A stretch of DNA of 64,000 nucleotides from Kordia aestuariivivens (GCF_014397005.1 NZ_JACGWS010000013.1:1-64000); one strand, 5' to 3'. Positions 35,483-45,578 are shown, numbered from the stretch's first letter. Numbers and translations: made by a program. Notes: generated by a model from the letters alone, not told the origin.

Positions 35483-36007
35483 ATGAATTTTAACTTACAA
35501 AAATCGATAGAAATACTTGAACGAACTCCCGAAATTTATTATGCGCTTTTCAATAATTCTATGCATGATTGGGATACAATTAATGAAGGAGAAAATACCT
35601 GGAGTGGCTACAATATCATAGGTCATTTAATTCATGGTGAAAAAACTGATTGGATTCCGAGAGCAGAAATAATTTTAGGAGATGCTAAAAATAAAACTTT
35701 TGAACCTTATGACCGATTTGCCCAAGAGAAATTGTACTCATCACAAACAACCGATGAATTATTGAATGAATTTAAAACGCTTAGAGCTGAAAATATTAAG
35801 AAATTAAAATCATGGAATTTAACTGAAGTCGATTTAAACAAAGAAGGAATTCATCCAGATTTAAAAACGGTAACGCTTAAAGAATTAATTTCAACCTGGT
35901 CAATTCATGATATGATACATTTGAATCAAATATCGCGTGTATTTGTTAAACATTATGCTGAAGACATTGGACCTTGGAAAAACTATGTTCGATTATTAAA
36001 TGAATAA
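35483..36007 (+). CDS. DinB-family protein
   Basis: A 174-aa four-helix-bundle protein. It contains the DinB metal-site pattern: a first helix with NTWSGYNIIGHLIHGEKTDW (His) and a late helix SIHDMIHLNQISRVFVKHYA carrying the HDMIHLNQ motif. These resemble YfiT/DinB_2 putative metal-dependent hydrolases or thiol transferases. No neighbour constrains its substrate. Confidence 0.83.
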   Translation: MNFNLQKSIEILERTPEIYYALFNNSMHDWDTINEGENTWSGYNIIGHLIHGEKTDWIPRAEIILGDAKNKTFEPYDRFAQEKLYSSQTTDELLNEFKTLRAENIKKLKSWNLTEVDLNKEGIHPDLKTVTLKELISTWSIHDMIHLNQISRVFVKHYAEDIGPWKNYVRLLNE

Positions 36008-36072
36008 AAAAGACCTAGAAAATAGTATACATATGTTAGGTGTAATCTTGACACAAACTTGAAGTATAAAAT

Positions 36073-36822
36073 ATGACCTATTACCAACATACATCTAATG
36101 ATTTTTTAAAACAGTACATCCGATGTTTTTGGTGGTTAGACAACGATTCATCAAAAAATCTTAATTACACCATTTTGCCTGACGGTTTTTTTGATATTAT
36201 CGTTCGCTTTGATAATTATAAATACCAAAGTACCGTACTCACAGGACTATATACAAAAGAGGTTGAAGTGGTAATTTCTCCAAATCATCAACTTTTTGGA
36301 ATACAATTCAAATTACCCGCTGTTGAGTATGTATTCTACGAAAGTATTGCTCCGTTGTTAAACTCCCAAAAAAAGTTGTCCGATGCTTTTTGGAACCTAA
36401 ATTCATTCAACTTTTCCGAAAACGTAGCTACAATTGATAGCTTAAGTTCAATAATAAGCCAAGAAGTTGATAAAGAAAATAATCTAGACCATCGAAAACT
36501 TCATCTATTCAAGTTATTGAGCCAAACGAAAGGCAATGAAAGCGTGAGTTATTTTGCCGATAAACTATTTTGGTCTAGTAGGCAAATCAACAGATATTTT
36601 AATAAAATGTTTGGGCTTTCACTAAAAAGTTATTGTAATATATTACGCTGTTCGGCATCATACAAAGACATCAAAAAAGGAGATTTATTCTCAAATCAAA
36701 ACTATTACGACAGATCTCATTTTAATAAAGAAATAAAAAAGTATACCAATCACACTCCAAAAAAGCTATCTGATAACGAAAACGACCGATTTTTACAAAT
36801 TTCTGTAATCCCTAATGAGTAG
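36073..36822 (+). CDS. AraC-family transcriptional regulator
   Basis: A 249-aa regulator. The N-terminal 150 residues are an effector domain (YIRCFWWLDNDSSKNLNYTI ... LPDGFFDIIVRF ... FGIQFK), common in Bacteroidota AraC proteins. The C-terminal 100 residues carry two helix-turn-helices (SVSYFADKLFWSSRQINRYF and a second ending YYDRSHFNKEIKKYTNHTPK). It probably responds to a small molecule. Possible targets are itself or the adjacent hydrolase gene, 33 bp downstream. Confidence 0.88.
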   Translation: MTYYQHTSNDFLKQYIRCFWWLDNDSSKNLNYTILPDGFFDIIVRFDNYKYQSTVLTGLYTKEVEVVISPNHQLFGIQFKLPAVEYVFYESIAPLLNSQKKLSDAFWNLNSFNFSENVATIDSLSSIISQEVDKENNLDHRKLHLFKLLSQTKGNESVSYFADKLFWSSRQINRYFNKMFGLSLKSYCNILRCSASYKDIKKGDLFSNQNYYDRSHFNKEIKKYTNHTPKKLSDNENDRFLQISVIPNE

Positions 36823-36855
36823 CTTTGTGATCGTACGAATCATAATAAACTAGGA

Positions 36856-37746
36856 ATGGACAAAGAAGTGGTTGCTTGGAAGAACAAAGGTCAAACAATA
36901 AATATAAACGGTCATCAAGTATTTTACATCAAGGAAGGTAGCGGTCCTAACCTTTTAATACTTCACGGATATCCTTTCAATACCTTCGAATGGAAATCTG
37001 TTTGGAAAAATCTAGTAAAAGAGTACACCGTTTTTACATTTGATTATTTGGGAATGGGATTTTCAGATAAACCCAAAGATCATGTCTATAGTTTTCATGA
37101 ACATTGTGAAATCGTCAATTTTCTAATCGAGTTTTGGGGCATTAAACAAACCCATATCTTATCGCATGATCTAGGAGTTAGTATTGTGCAAGAATTATTA
37201 GCTAGGGACGTAACTTCACAGAACTGCTTTAAAATACAATCGGTAGTATTTATGAACGGTGGTTTGTTTATGGATAGTTACAAACCTAGAATGATACAAC
37301 GATTGCTTTCACAATCTCCAAAGCCTATTGGAAAGTTGTTGAGCAAGCTTCTCACTAAAAAGAAATTGGAAAAATCGATACAATCAGTTTTTGGTCTCAA
37401 CACCCAACCTACGAACCGACTCATAAATCAATTTTGGGATATTTTAAATTATAACGACGGGAAATCAATCGCATATTTGATAGGGAGACTGGTTTTTGAC
37501 AAATTAAACCATCAAGAAAGATGGATCGCTGCAATGCAAAATACGAAGATCCCGATGTGCTTTATAAATGGTCCATTCGACCCCAATTCTGGTATTCACA
37601 TGGCGAATCGATATAAAGAACTAATTCCCAATCCTAATGTAAAATTATTGGGCAAAGACATTGGACATTGGCCACAAATAGAGGACCCAAGCGGTGTTTT
37701 GTTATATTATAAAGAATTTAGAAACGAAATTCAAAAAAATACTTAA
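36856..37746 (+). CDS. Alpha/beta hydrolase with Asp nucleophile
   Basis: A 296-aa alpha/beta-fold hydrolase. The oxyanion loop is LHGYPFNTFEW (residues 36-46). The nucleophile elbow SHDLG has Asp at residue 105, and the catalytic His lies in DIGHWPQIEDP (about 273). Asp instead of Ser at the elbow, with HGxP, points to the epoxide hydrolase/haloalkane dehalogenase branch. The acid residue may be the Asp in INGPFDPNSG. Substrate unknown. It lies next to the AraC gene. Confidence 0.85.
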   Translation: MDKEVVAWKNKGQTININGHQVFYIKEGSGPNLLILHGYPFNTFEWKSVWKNLVKEYTVFTFDYLGMGFSDKPKDHVYSFHEHCEIVNFLIEFWGIKQTHILSHDLGVSIVQELLARDVTSQNCFKIQSVVFMNGGLFMDSYKPRMIQRLLSQSPKPIGKLLSKLLTKKKLEKSIQSVFGLNTQPTNRLINQFWDILNYNDGKSIAYLIGRLVFDKLNHQERWIAAMQNTKIPMCFINGPFDPNSGIHMANRYKELIPNPNVKLLGKDIGHWPQIEDPSGVLLYYKEFRNEIQKNT

Positions 37747-37983
37747 TAACAACGCTCTTGATTAAAAAGGTTTTGTCAAACTTGAGAATGTTTAAAGTGA
37801 AATACACTATATAACATTAGTGCTTGTTGCGCAGCGTATAAAATTAATTTCCTGACTCTAGACTACTTCCAAAAATCTTCGCGAATTTTCTATTCAGTTT
37901 TTATTTGCTAAATTAGTACTTAACCAACGCAACTAATCATACACGCAAACTGTTGTATGTAATTTGAGAAAAACCAAATAAAT

Positions 37984-38445
37984 ATGATAAAAGGACTCTT
38001 TGAAACGCATTTATTTGTTGAAAATCTTGAACGCTCCATTGAATTTTACAAGAATACGCTCGAATTAAAACAATGTCGTTTCGACGATAGTCGTAGAATT
38101 GCCTTTTTCTGGATTGGAGAAGACAAAAAATTTATGTTAGGCTTATGGGAAAAACCTAAGGAAGAAATTGATATTCGACATTTTGCGTTTGAGTGTGATC
38201 CAGATTGGATTCAAAACGAATCTCTGAATTATTTAAAATCTCGAAATATTAACTCTTGGAATTTTTTGAATGATGGAACTCAAGGACCCATGGTTTTTGT
38301 TTGGATGCCCGCAATTGCAATCTATTTTAGTGATCCAGACGGACATGAACTTGAATTTATTGGTGTTTTAGATGGAGAAACGAAATCTAATACTGAAAAA
38401 AGAGTGGTGAGTTATGAAGAATGGCTACACATAAAAGATGAATAA
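37984..38445 (+). CDS. VOC-family (glyoxalase/bleomycin-resistance fold) protein
   Basis: A 153-aa protein with two beta-alpha-beta-beta-beta repeats. The first strand has FETHLFVENLERSIEFYKNT with a His metal ligand, IRHFAFECD starts the second repeat, and IYFSDPDGHELEFIGVL has the DPDGxxLE metal-site signature with Glu. These fit the vicinal oxygen chelate fold, possibly a fosfomycin-resistance-type or lyase enzyme. It is followed by a 16-bp inverted repeat at 38463-38521. Confidence 0.88.
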   Translation: MIKGLFETHLFVENLERSIEFYKNTLELKQCRFDDSRRIAFFWIGEDKKFMLGLWEKPKEEIDIRHFAFECDPDWIQNESLNYLKSRNINSWNFLNDGTQGPMVFVWMPAIAIYFSDPDGHELEFIGVLDGETKSNTEKRVVSYEEWLHIKDE

Positions 38446-38462
38446 AAACGCCATGCTATAAC

Positions 38463-38521
38463 GTGTATAAAAAATTGCTAAGTTAGTACTTAACAAAAGA
38501 TAGTTGCAATTTTCCATACAC
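38463..38521. repeat. Long inverted repeat after the VOC gene
   Basis: GTGTATAAAAAATTGC (38463-38478) and GCAATTTTCCATACAC (38506-38521) pair at 14 of 16 positions around a 27-nt loop. The loop word TTGCTAAGTTAGTACTTAAC also occurs 5' of the same gene (37905-37924, one mismatch). It may be a cassette boundary or a hairpin terminator. Confidence 0.5.
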
Positions 38522-38555
38522 AAGCAAGCTGCTTCATTAGCGCCAAATTAATACA

Positions 38556-38747
38556 TTAAACAAAGAGCATGCAGTCTTCACAGTTTTTAATTTTACCGTA
38601 GTATGTTTCACGGTATTTTTGTAGTGTCTTGATCGGCATTCCCAAAAAGTATCTTTTAATATACGTAACTTCCGTAGTGAGTTCGCCCATCTTGATATTG
38701 TAACGTTTTTCTGTTTTTGTTTTTCTTTTGATATATAATAGTTTCAT
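38556..38747 (-). CDS. Small hypothetical protein
   Basis: A 63-aa basic protein starting MKLLYIKRKTKTEKRY, with alternating charged and hydrophobic residues and two C-terminal cysteines (NCEDC). It has a proper ATG and an amino-acid pattern (TTEVTYIKRYFLGMPIKTLQ) that looks like a small beta-strand protein. Not recognised. It may be spurious. The 38748-39004 spacer shows nothing else. Confidence 0.45.
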   Translation of the reverse strand: MKLLYIKRKTKTEKRYNIKMGELTTEVTYIKRYFLGMPIKTLQKYRETYYGKIKNCEDCMLFV

Positions 38748-39004
38748 GTAAAATGTTTTGTGTTCAGTAACCTAACCTATTCGTGCCCTTAAACAAGGAA
38801 AAGATGTTAAGTCTTTGTTATTATCTATAAATAGAGACCTATCTGAGTAAAATTTGCTCTTATTTGGTCGTTTAACAGTTTTACGAGCGAAGAATTTCAA
38901 ACCAGCGCTACTTGAATAACGAAATCAGAAGCAATGACTCTGATTCATTACTTCTGATTTTTCTATCAACATATTCGGTTCAAAATTGTGAAAAGCGCAG
39001 ATGT

Positions 39005-42000
39005 TTACTTCTCAAAAAACAAACTTCCAACTTCAAGTTCGCCACCTTTCTCTTCCAATCGAACAATAGCGACTTCTTTTTTCTCTTGTTCAGTTCCGTA
39101 ATTTGTATACAAGGTAACTTTCAAAATAGCTGGGCCTGATATTTTTTGAACATTATCACTGTAATGATTCACCATGACTTTGTATTCTCCGTTGATTGCA
39201 TTTTTCAACATAAATTCTTCCGGACCATATCCTCGCGTCAAATCTTTGGACATTCTTCCGCCAATTTTTGTCTTTTTATTTGCATACGATGCTTTTTCAC
39301 CTTTCGGATCAAACACCCAAAGATCAATATCCGTATCATTATGATTCCAATCAATCACAATGCGCACATCTACAGGAATTGGTTTAAAGAGACTTCGCTC
39401 CTCTTCTGTGATTTCAAGTGTTGTGTTGTATTTTGAAACCAATCTGGTTAATTCTACAAAGGCAATTTGTTCAATTCCTCTATAACGTCCGATGGAATCT
39501 TTTTCAAGCAATTGACCATCGTATAATTTATACAGTAAGTCATAACTTTCTTGAAACTTTCCTGCTAGCTCATACGCCAACGCCAAATCTCTATATGATT
39601 GCGGTTCTTCTGGGCGCAATTCTAATACTTTTTTGTATGCGATTACTGCCATATCATATCGCTGAAAGTACTCAGATTTATACGCCATTGCTTTCAATAA
39701 TTCGTGATTGTGCAACTCAACTTCCATCAAATTCGTCAATACCGTGATCGCAATATCTGTCGCTTTCTTATCATGAAAAAAATCAGCAACATCCAAATAA
39801 AATGTTGGTGCATTGTTATAGGTTTCTCTTATCTCCAAGTACTTTTGATACGCCATTGGTACCGAAACTTCTTTTTGTAAAACTTCTATATAAGGCATAT
39901 CGGAATTCCAAGGTTTCATAGTAATTTTCTCTGAAACTTCCTCATTAAATGCGGCAATTGCTTCTTTGTTTTCTGTAACTCCATTTTTCGTCGTAATTAC
40001 AATAATGCCGCCTGCACCTCTATTTCCATAGATTGCCGTAGCCGCTGTATTTTTTAACACAGAAACCTCTTGAATATCTTCTTCGGTAAGCTTACGAAAA
40101 CTTTCCTGATCTACAGGAACGCCATCAATAACGTATAATGGTTCAATGTTTCCATTTAATGAGGCGCGACCTCTTATGGTAATTGTATCACTTTGTCCAG
40201 GCTGTCCAGAACCAGTTGATACGCTAACACCTGCAGCAGTACCTTGAAGCACTTGGTTTAAAGGAGCCTGTTCTACATCTTCCGAAGTAATTGTTGATAC
40301 TGCAGATGCTACTCTAGCATTATTTACGGCGCCATCATACGCAACTACGGTTACAGCTTCTAACGCTTCACCTTGCTCTAATTGCACATTGGCCATATCA
40401 CTTGAAACCCGAATTTCTTTAGACTTAAAACCTACATAGCTAACCACTAATGTTTGTCCATTATTTGCATCAATGCTGTAATTCCCATCAAAATCAGTAG
40501 TTCTGCCTGTCGTTGTTCCTTTAATGATTACGGTAGCTCCTGGCAATGGCATTCCTTCACTATCGGTAATTGTACCAGATACCGATCCGGTATTTGTACC
40601 AGGTCGTCTGATTGTTGCAATCTTTTTTACTGGCTTTTTTGGTTTATAATCTTTTCCATACCAAGACAATACATTTTCATAATCCTTCAACAGGTATTGT
40701 TTTTTGTCAAGCACCGCTTGTTTCTGTAGCGCTCTATCATTTTGTGCAGTTTCCAACCGTCGTTTGTACTCAGCCATCAATTCTTGTGGTGGCTCAATAC
40801 GATAGCGTACATAATCTTCAATTCTATCTAAAATAAGCATCGATGTATAATCCGTAATCAAATCATATTGTTTAGCTAAGGAGATAATTTGTTGTTTATT
40901 TTTTTCTTTATCACTGTTTAAATAGTTCAACTTTTGCTTTGCCCACAAACGCTTCACTTCTCTTGTTCCTCTGGATGTTTTTATCGTTACAGGAATTTTC
41001 TCAGTGACGTTTCCGCCATAGCCAAAAAGTAATTCAAGTGTTGTTTCTTGTGTAAATTGTCCCGTAATAGCAAAATCTTGATATACATTCATGCGTTGTT
41101 TCGGATAGATTTCGCGGACAGCATCCGTATGGTTGACTCCTAAAAATTGATAGGTTTCTTCTTTTAAAAGTCGTGTTGCTTCGACAGTATCAAAACGTGT
41201 CAGATTGATATAGCTTCCGCCAGATTGTGTAGCAGTATTAATCAACTGTTGATGATTCGCAGACACTAACGAGTTAATGCTATATACGGGCATTTTAGCA
41301 GCCATTGAAAACTCACCTAAATTCCCCAAACCATCTGAAAACAATAAAACCTCATCTGCCTTAATTTTCAGATCGTGAAACAAATTCAACTTTGTACCAC
41401 CATCGTATTGCACGCTATTTATGCGTTGTCGTAACAAATCGATATTGCCGTTTTTAATCGTAAATAATTGTTCCGTTTTTACCGCATTATTAAAAGCGAT
41501 AAACGTAACTTTTACATCTTGCAGATATTCTAAATAGCCTTGTAAAACTTTTAATTCATTGGCAACATTTCTATGACGCATAGAATACGAAGCATCCCAA
41601 AGTATGGTGATCTTTTTAGGCTTCGATTTTAATCGTGATGTTGGCGCCAATACTTTGTAATAATGAAAATATCCATTGTATGTAGATACGGTTTCTTGAT
41701 CTAAACTATTTGGAATCTGAATCACAATGGGTTTCTTTGGCTTGTATGCTTTTTTAGAAACGGTTGCTAAATACGCGTCGTCCTTTTTTTGAAAAAAGAA
41801 ATCTTTGTACGGTGATTTGCTCACAATAGGTTGCTGCTCGTTAAACACCCTAATGTCAACAGAAAATGTATCTAACTTTTCAGAAATACCTAATGGCAAC
41901 TCGTAGGTTTGTTTGCTGTTGAATGTTTTCAATTCTTGTTCAAACTTAATGACAATGTGTTTGTAATTTTTAGGAAGTATCGGATATACACGCGCTTTGT

Positions 42001-42373
42001 AATTATTACCTGCTGTTTTTTCTAACAACCCCGGATCTATTCTTTGGCGCACTGTACTTTCAAAAGCAACTCTTGCCAATTCTTTTTCAACAATCACAGC
42101 ATCGCGTAGCTTTCCATTGACGTCCATGGCAAATCCTGAAACAGTTTGTCCTTCTCCCAAAGGAAAAACCAATTCGCCTTCTAAAGTTCTGTTCAATCCA
42201 TTGTAAAATTTCATATCGTACGTAGTAACGGCTAAGTTTCCGATGATAGCAACGCTGACTTTCAAATCGGTTAATTTTAAATCTTTGGCATCTTTTACAG
42301 TGACTGAAGGTATATTCTGAGCAAATAAACTTGTACATAAAAGGAAAAAGAAAAGATATAGATACTGTTTCAT
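39005..42373 (-). CDS. VIT/VWA protein fused to CarboxypepD_reg, TonB plug and DUF2135
   Basis: A 1122-aa exported protein. It has a signal peptide (1-19, ending LFAQ) and a VIT (vault/inter-alpha-trypsin) domain (about 25-150, GELVFPLGEGQTVSGFAMDV). A VWA-like domain follows (about 250-420, ITILWDASYSMRHRN; DxSxS metal site). Next come CarboxypepD_reg (about 595-675, GTITDSEGMPLPGATVIIKG) and a TonB-receptor plug-like domain (about 683-800, LYVIDGVPVDQ and NRGAGGIIVITTKNG) with no beta-barrel. TPR-like helices (890-955) and a DUF2135-like C-terminus (WNHNDTDIDLWVFDPKGEKA) complete it. The ATG at 42373 is the one in front of the signal peptide. Surface display and calcium-dependent adhesion are plausible inferences. 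Confidence 0.85.
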   Translation of the reverse strand: MKQYLYLFFFLLCTSLFAQNIPSVTVKDAKDLKLTDLKVSVAIIGNLAVTTYDMKFYNGLNRTLEGELVFPLGEGQTVSGFAMDVNGKLRDAVIVEKELARVAFESTVRQRIDPGLLEKTAGNNYKARVYPILPKNYKHIVIKFEQELKTFNSKQTYELPLGISEKLDTFSVDIRVFNEQQPIVSKSPYKDFFFQKKDDAYLATVSKKAYKPKKPIVIQIPNSLDQETVSTYNGYFHYYKVLAPTSRLKSKPKKITILWDASYSMRHRNVANELKVLQGYLEYLQDVKVTFIAFNNAVKTEQLFTIKNGNIDLLRQRINSVQYDGGTKLNLFHDLKIKADEVLLFSDGLGNLGEFSMAAKMPVYSINSLVSANHQQLINTATQSGGSYINLTRFDTVEATRLLKEETYQFLGVNHTDAVREIYPKQRMNVYQDFAITGQFTQETTLELLFGYGGNVTEKIPVTIKTSRGTREVKRLWAKQKLNYLNSDKEKNKQQIISLAKQYDLITDYTSMLILDRIEDYVRYRIEPPQELMAEYKRRLETAQNDRALQKQAVLDKKQYLLKDYENVLSWYGKDYKPKKPVKKIATIRRPGTNTGSVSGTITDSEGMPLPGATVIIKGTTTGRTTDFDGNYSIDANNGQTLVVSYVGFKSKEIRVSSDMANVQLEQGEALEAVTVVAYDGAVNNARVASAVSTITSEDVEQAPLNQVLQGTAAGVSVSTGSGQPGQSDTITIRGRASLNGNIEPLYVIDGVPVDQESFRKLTEEDIQEVSVLKNTAATAIYGNRGAGGIIVITTKNGVTENKEAIAAFNEEVSEKITMKPWNSDMPYIEVLQKEVSVPMAYQKYLEIRETYNNAPTFYLDVADFFHDKKATDIAITVLTNLMEVELHNHELLKAMAYKSEYFQRYDMAVIAYKKVLELRPEEPQSYRDLALAYELAGKFQESYDLLYKLYDGQLLEKDSIGRYRGIEQIAFVELTRLVSKYNTTLEITEEERSLFKPIPVDVRIVIDWNHNDTDIDLWVFDPKGEKASYANKKTKIGGRMSKDLTRGYGPEEFMLKNAINGEYKVMVNHYSDNVQKISGPAILKVTLYTNYGTEQEKKEVAIVRLEEKGGELEVGSLFFEK

Positions 42374-42522
42374 GATGGTATTGTTTTTAATTACAACACA
42401 AAACTGAGTATTTATAATAGCATACGAAAGGTAGAATGAGTCAGCTCCTCTTTTGAATGAGTTAATGGTATTTTCCTTTACTAAAAAATGAAATGTCATA
42501 TTTGTAGAAAATATGATAAAGA

Positions 42523-42560
42523 AGCTGTCTAAAAAGCATCATTCTTAGACAGCCGTTTTT
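42523..42560. terminator. Terminator between GH2 and VIT genes
   Basis: GCTGTCTAA / TTAGACAGC stem followed by a T run on the plus strand. It lies just downstream of the leftward GH2 stop and could act in either direction. Confidence 0.6.
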
Positions 42561-42575
42561 ATTTAATAACATTGA

Positions 42576-45470
42576 TTACTTCTCCCAAGCAATAGGAATT
42601 TGAAGCCATTCTTGGTTCCATCCTTTTAACCACAACTCTGGTGTTCCTTCTTTTCCATCGTATTGAAATTCTATCTGATTAGATTGTTCTTCTTCGCGCA
42701 TTAAAGAGAAGTAATTATGCTCATAAAATACAGGTAGTACGCGCTCCCCGATTCCTCCTGATGTTGTAGGTTTTCTTACTTGCACTCTGTTCCAGAAAGA
42801 AAGTTGATCTGAATTATTTTTAAAGCTTGTTTGCAGTACATAATTACCATTTGCGTCTTTACTTCCTTTAGCACTTGTGGTTAATGATGGTACTTTGTAA
42901 GTTCCTATTTCTTCGTAGTTTCCAGTTTTACTCAACCAATACATATTTCTAGAAAGCGTTTTGCCTTCTTGTTCCAATTCTAATACCACAAAATATACTT
43001 CAGAAGTTAATTCGGATAGAATTTGAGTCAAATCTAAATCGCCAATTTTAGTGGTCGAAGATCCTAGATTCTTAGTCTCGGCTGGTATTTTCCCAGTACC
43101 AATACTACCTTTCAAACCATACGCATTCCAATTCAGTTCCAAGTTTCCTAATTCTTGTAAAGTATGATTGACCACGTTTACTTCATACGAAGTTCCTTTA
43201 GGATAATTGATCAGATTCAACTGTACATGAATAGCTTCGCAAGCATCTTTAACGCCCCAATGTCCACCGTTTTGTTCTAAAAACCAATCGTAGAGTTTTG
43301 CTCTTACGCCTGTCCAAGAACCTTGGGATTTCCAAATAATTAAACCTGTATACCAGTCCCACATGTTCGTTAAATATCCTTCCCATAATCCTTTGTACTG
43401 CATGTAATTGGTCAGCTGTGCCTGATCGCAAAAGGCATCAATATCTTTAGGCACTCCGTAGGTATATAACTGATCGTCAAAATCTTTGGTCTGACCACCT
43501 ACATTATAATCAACAAAATATTGACTGTACTTTAATTGTTGCCAGCTTTCATTTACGACAGGTAAATCTATGTGAGCAGCAGTAAATTGAGCAAACTTTT
43601 TTGGAGGCTTGGCTAAACTAGCTCCTCGTATCATGCGTCGAATACTTTCAACAGGCGAAATTCCTAAAGATCCAATTTCAGGGTTCAAAGGATTCGTCCA
43701 ACCACCTGGCATCTTCTGAAAATAGTTGTTTAACTTTAAAATTCCATAAGGTCCATCTGTCCCAACAGAATCTCCATGAACCATCAATGAGTTTTTAACT
43801 AGTAAACGATCATCCAACGCTTTGTCTCCTTCTCCAATATATCCTTGCAACTCTTTCAATAAAGTTGGAGGAGGAATAGATTCATTTGCTGCACACCAAA
43901 ACAACAAACTGCTGTAATTCCGAAGCATTTTTATAGTATCGGTAGCACATTTGGTAAATAGTTTTTTATAGTACGCTGGCAATGGTATTTGCAAACCTCC
44001 ACTATTGGGATTTGGGTAGCCGGGTTCACTAAAGATAAATTCACCTGAAAACCAAAATTCCTGCATCACCATAATACCCATCTCATCACACGCCTCGTAA
44101 AATTCGGGACGTTCAATCAATCCGCCACCCCAAACACGTATCATATTCAAGTTCATTTCTTTGTGCATCCGCACTTCATTTCTGTATCGAGTGGCATCAC
44201 CTCTAAATAAAGTATCCATGCCCATCCAATTTCCTCCTCTGATGAATACGGGAACTCCGTTTACAGAAAACTGACGCTTTTCAGGATTATCTGACGGTAT
44301 CATCGCATGTGTAAACTCTCTCATTCCAACGCGAAGCGTATGTTGATCAGATAGCGAATCTGTATTTATATCTGCTGCCATTGATGCGTACAAATTCAAG
44401 GTATACAACTCAGGAGCTTTCTTTGGATCAATAGGATCTGTTCCATTTGGCCACCACAAACGTGCATTTTCAATTTCGAATGCATCAAATTGTATTGGAA
44501 TTGTTTTACCAGCTTCAATTGTTATGGATTGTTGATGTGTGTTCCCTTCTAATTCATAACTAACAAAACCAGTTTGTGTGACAGCTGTTGAATTATGCAC
44601 CTGCATTTGAATAGTAACAGTAGCAGTTGTTCCTTTTACTTTCGTGGTAACATTTGGGTCTTTTAGCTGCAATGCTTTCGTGGTAGACACCGAAACCTGA
44701 TCCCATAATCCTGTACTTCTATCGGGAATAGAAATAGTCCAATCCCAACCTACAGTATGTCTCATGGTAATCAATTGACCGATGTTTGGTGCGTTTAATA
44801 CGCCTCCATTGTTAGCTAGAGTTGGTATTCCTGGAGAATCTGGTGGTACAATCCGAATTGCAAGTCGGTAGATTCCGTCTTTGCTTGGATGCTCGGTAAT
44901 ATCAAAAGAATGACGCAAAAACATTCCTTGTAATTGTGCTGCTTTGTTTAATTGAACTCCATTTATAAAAACATCTGCGGTATAATTAATTCCTCGTAGG
45001 TTTAACCAAAAACGCTGATTTTTGGCTAACGTAGCTAAGGTAAACTCCGTATAATACCAATACGTATACAACGCAACGCCTCCGTCAATAGAAGCATCTG
45101 GTATAAATTTTTGGTTGGTATCAAAAAACGGATCGAAGAAATCAGTGTCGAGACTTTTTCCTTGTTCTTTTAATGTGTATGTTTTACCATCTTCGTCTGT
45201 ATAGGCTGTTTTTATATTTGATTTCAACCAATTTTTATCTCGTAACAAGGTATTTAAGATGGTTCCAGGAACAACCGCAGGAATGGTACTTTCTGTTCCA
45301 AGGCCTTGCGTAGAATAGGCAATTCCTTGTTTTATAATTGCAGGTAAATCTTGATCTCCTGATGGCGTTTTGGCAATTGTATCTTTCACCACGACCCAAT
45401 TGTTATTGGTTGAGTTTAAAAGATGTGGTTTGGCAATCTTTGGACATATTGATTCCGTTGGTGTTGGCAT
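42576..45470 (-). CDS. Glycoside hydrolase family 2 (mannosidase/exo-glucosaminidase type)
   Basis: A 964-aa enzyme. The N-terminal sugar-binding jelly roll has FWLNLRGINYTADVFINGVQ (about 150-170). Ig-like domains follow, and then the TIM barrel with IRGGNWMGMD, MIRVWGGGLIERPEFYEACD and LLFWCAANES, where the Glu of NES (about residue 528) is the general acid. The layout matches GH2 beta-mannosidases and exo-beta-glucosaminidases. The C-terminal Ig-like region ends WNQEWLQIPIAWEK. No signal peptide is seen at MPTPTESICP, which is unusual for this group. Exact sugar specificity is undetermined. Confidence 0.88.
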   Translation of the reverse strand: MPTPTESICPKIAKPHLLNSTNNNWVVVKDTIAKTPSGDQDLPAIIKQGIAYSTQGLGTESTIPAVVPGTILNTLLRDKNWLKSNIKTAYTDEDGKTYTLKEQGKSLDTDFFDPFFDTNQKFIPDASIDGGVALYTYWYYTEFTLATLAKNQRFWLNLRGINYTADVFINGVQLNKAAQLQGMFLRHSFDITEHPSKDGIYRLAIRIVPPDSPGIPTLANNGGVLNAPNIGQLITMRHTVGWDWTISIPDRSTGLWDQVSVSTTKALQLKDPNVTTKVKGTTATVTIQMQVHNSTAVTQTGFVSYELEGNTHQQSITIEAGKTIPIQFDAFEIENARLWWPNGTDPIDPKKAPELYTLNLYASMAADINTDSLSDQHTLRVGMREFTHAMIPSDNPEKRQFSVNGVPVFIRGGNWMGMDTLFRGDATRYRNEVRMHKEMNLNMIRVWGGGLIERPEFYEACDEMGIMVMQEFWFSGEFIFSEPGYPNPNSGGLQIPLPAYYKKLFTKCATDTIKMLRNYSSLLFWCAANESIPPPTLLKELQGYIGEGDKALDDRLLVKNSLMVHGDSVGTDGPYGILKLNNYFQKMPGGWTNPLNPEIGSLGISPVESIRRMIRGASLAKPPKKFAQFTAAHIDLPVVNESWQQLKYSQYFVDYNVGGQTKDFDDQLYTYGVPKDIDAFCDQAQLTNYMQYKGLWEGYLTNMWDWYTGLIIWKSQGSWTGVRAKLYDWFLEQNGGHWGVKDACEAIHVQLNLINYPKGTSYEVNVVNHTLQELGNLELNWNAYGLKGSIGTGKIPAETKNLGSSTTKIGDLDLTQILSELTSEVYFVVLELEQEGKTLSRNMYWLSKTGNYEEIGTYKVPSLTTSAKGSKDANGNYVLQTSFKNNSDQLSFWNRVQVRKPTTSGGIGERVLPVFYEHNYFSLMREEEQSNQIEFQYDGKEGTPELWLKGWNQEWLQIPIAWEK

Positions 45471-45578
45471 GTGTTAGCGGTTTATAGGATGATTAATAGG
45501 TATGGTTAATTGCACTAATATAGGATGAATAATTAAATAAGAATTTCATTTTAGTAAAAGATTAATATATCAACAGTT

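Noticed and set aside
34937-38445. Confirmed integron
   Set aside because: No integrase gene and no convincing attC core sites were found, so it is kept only as a low-confidence observation.
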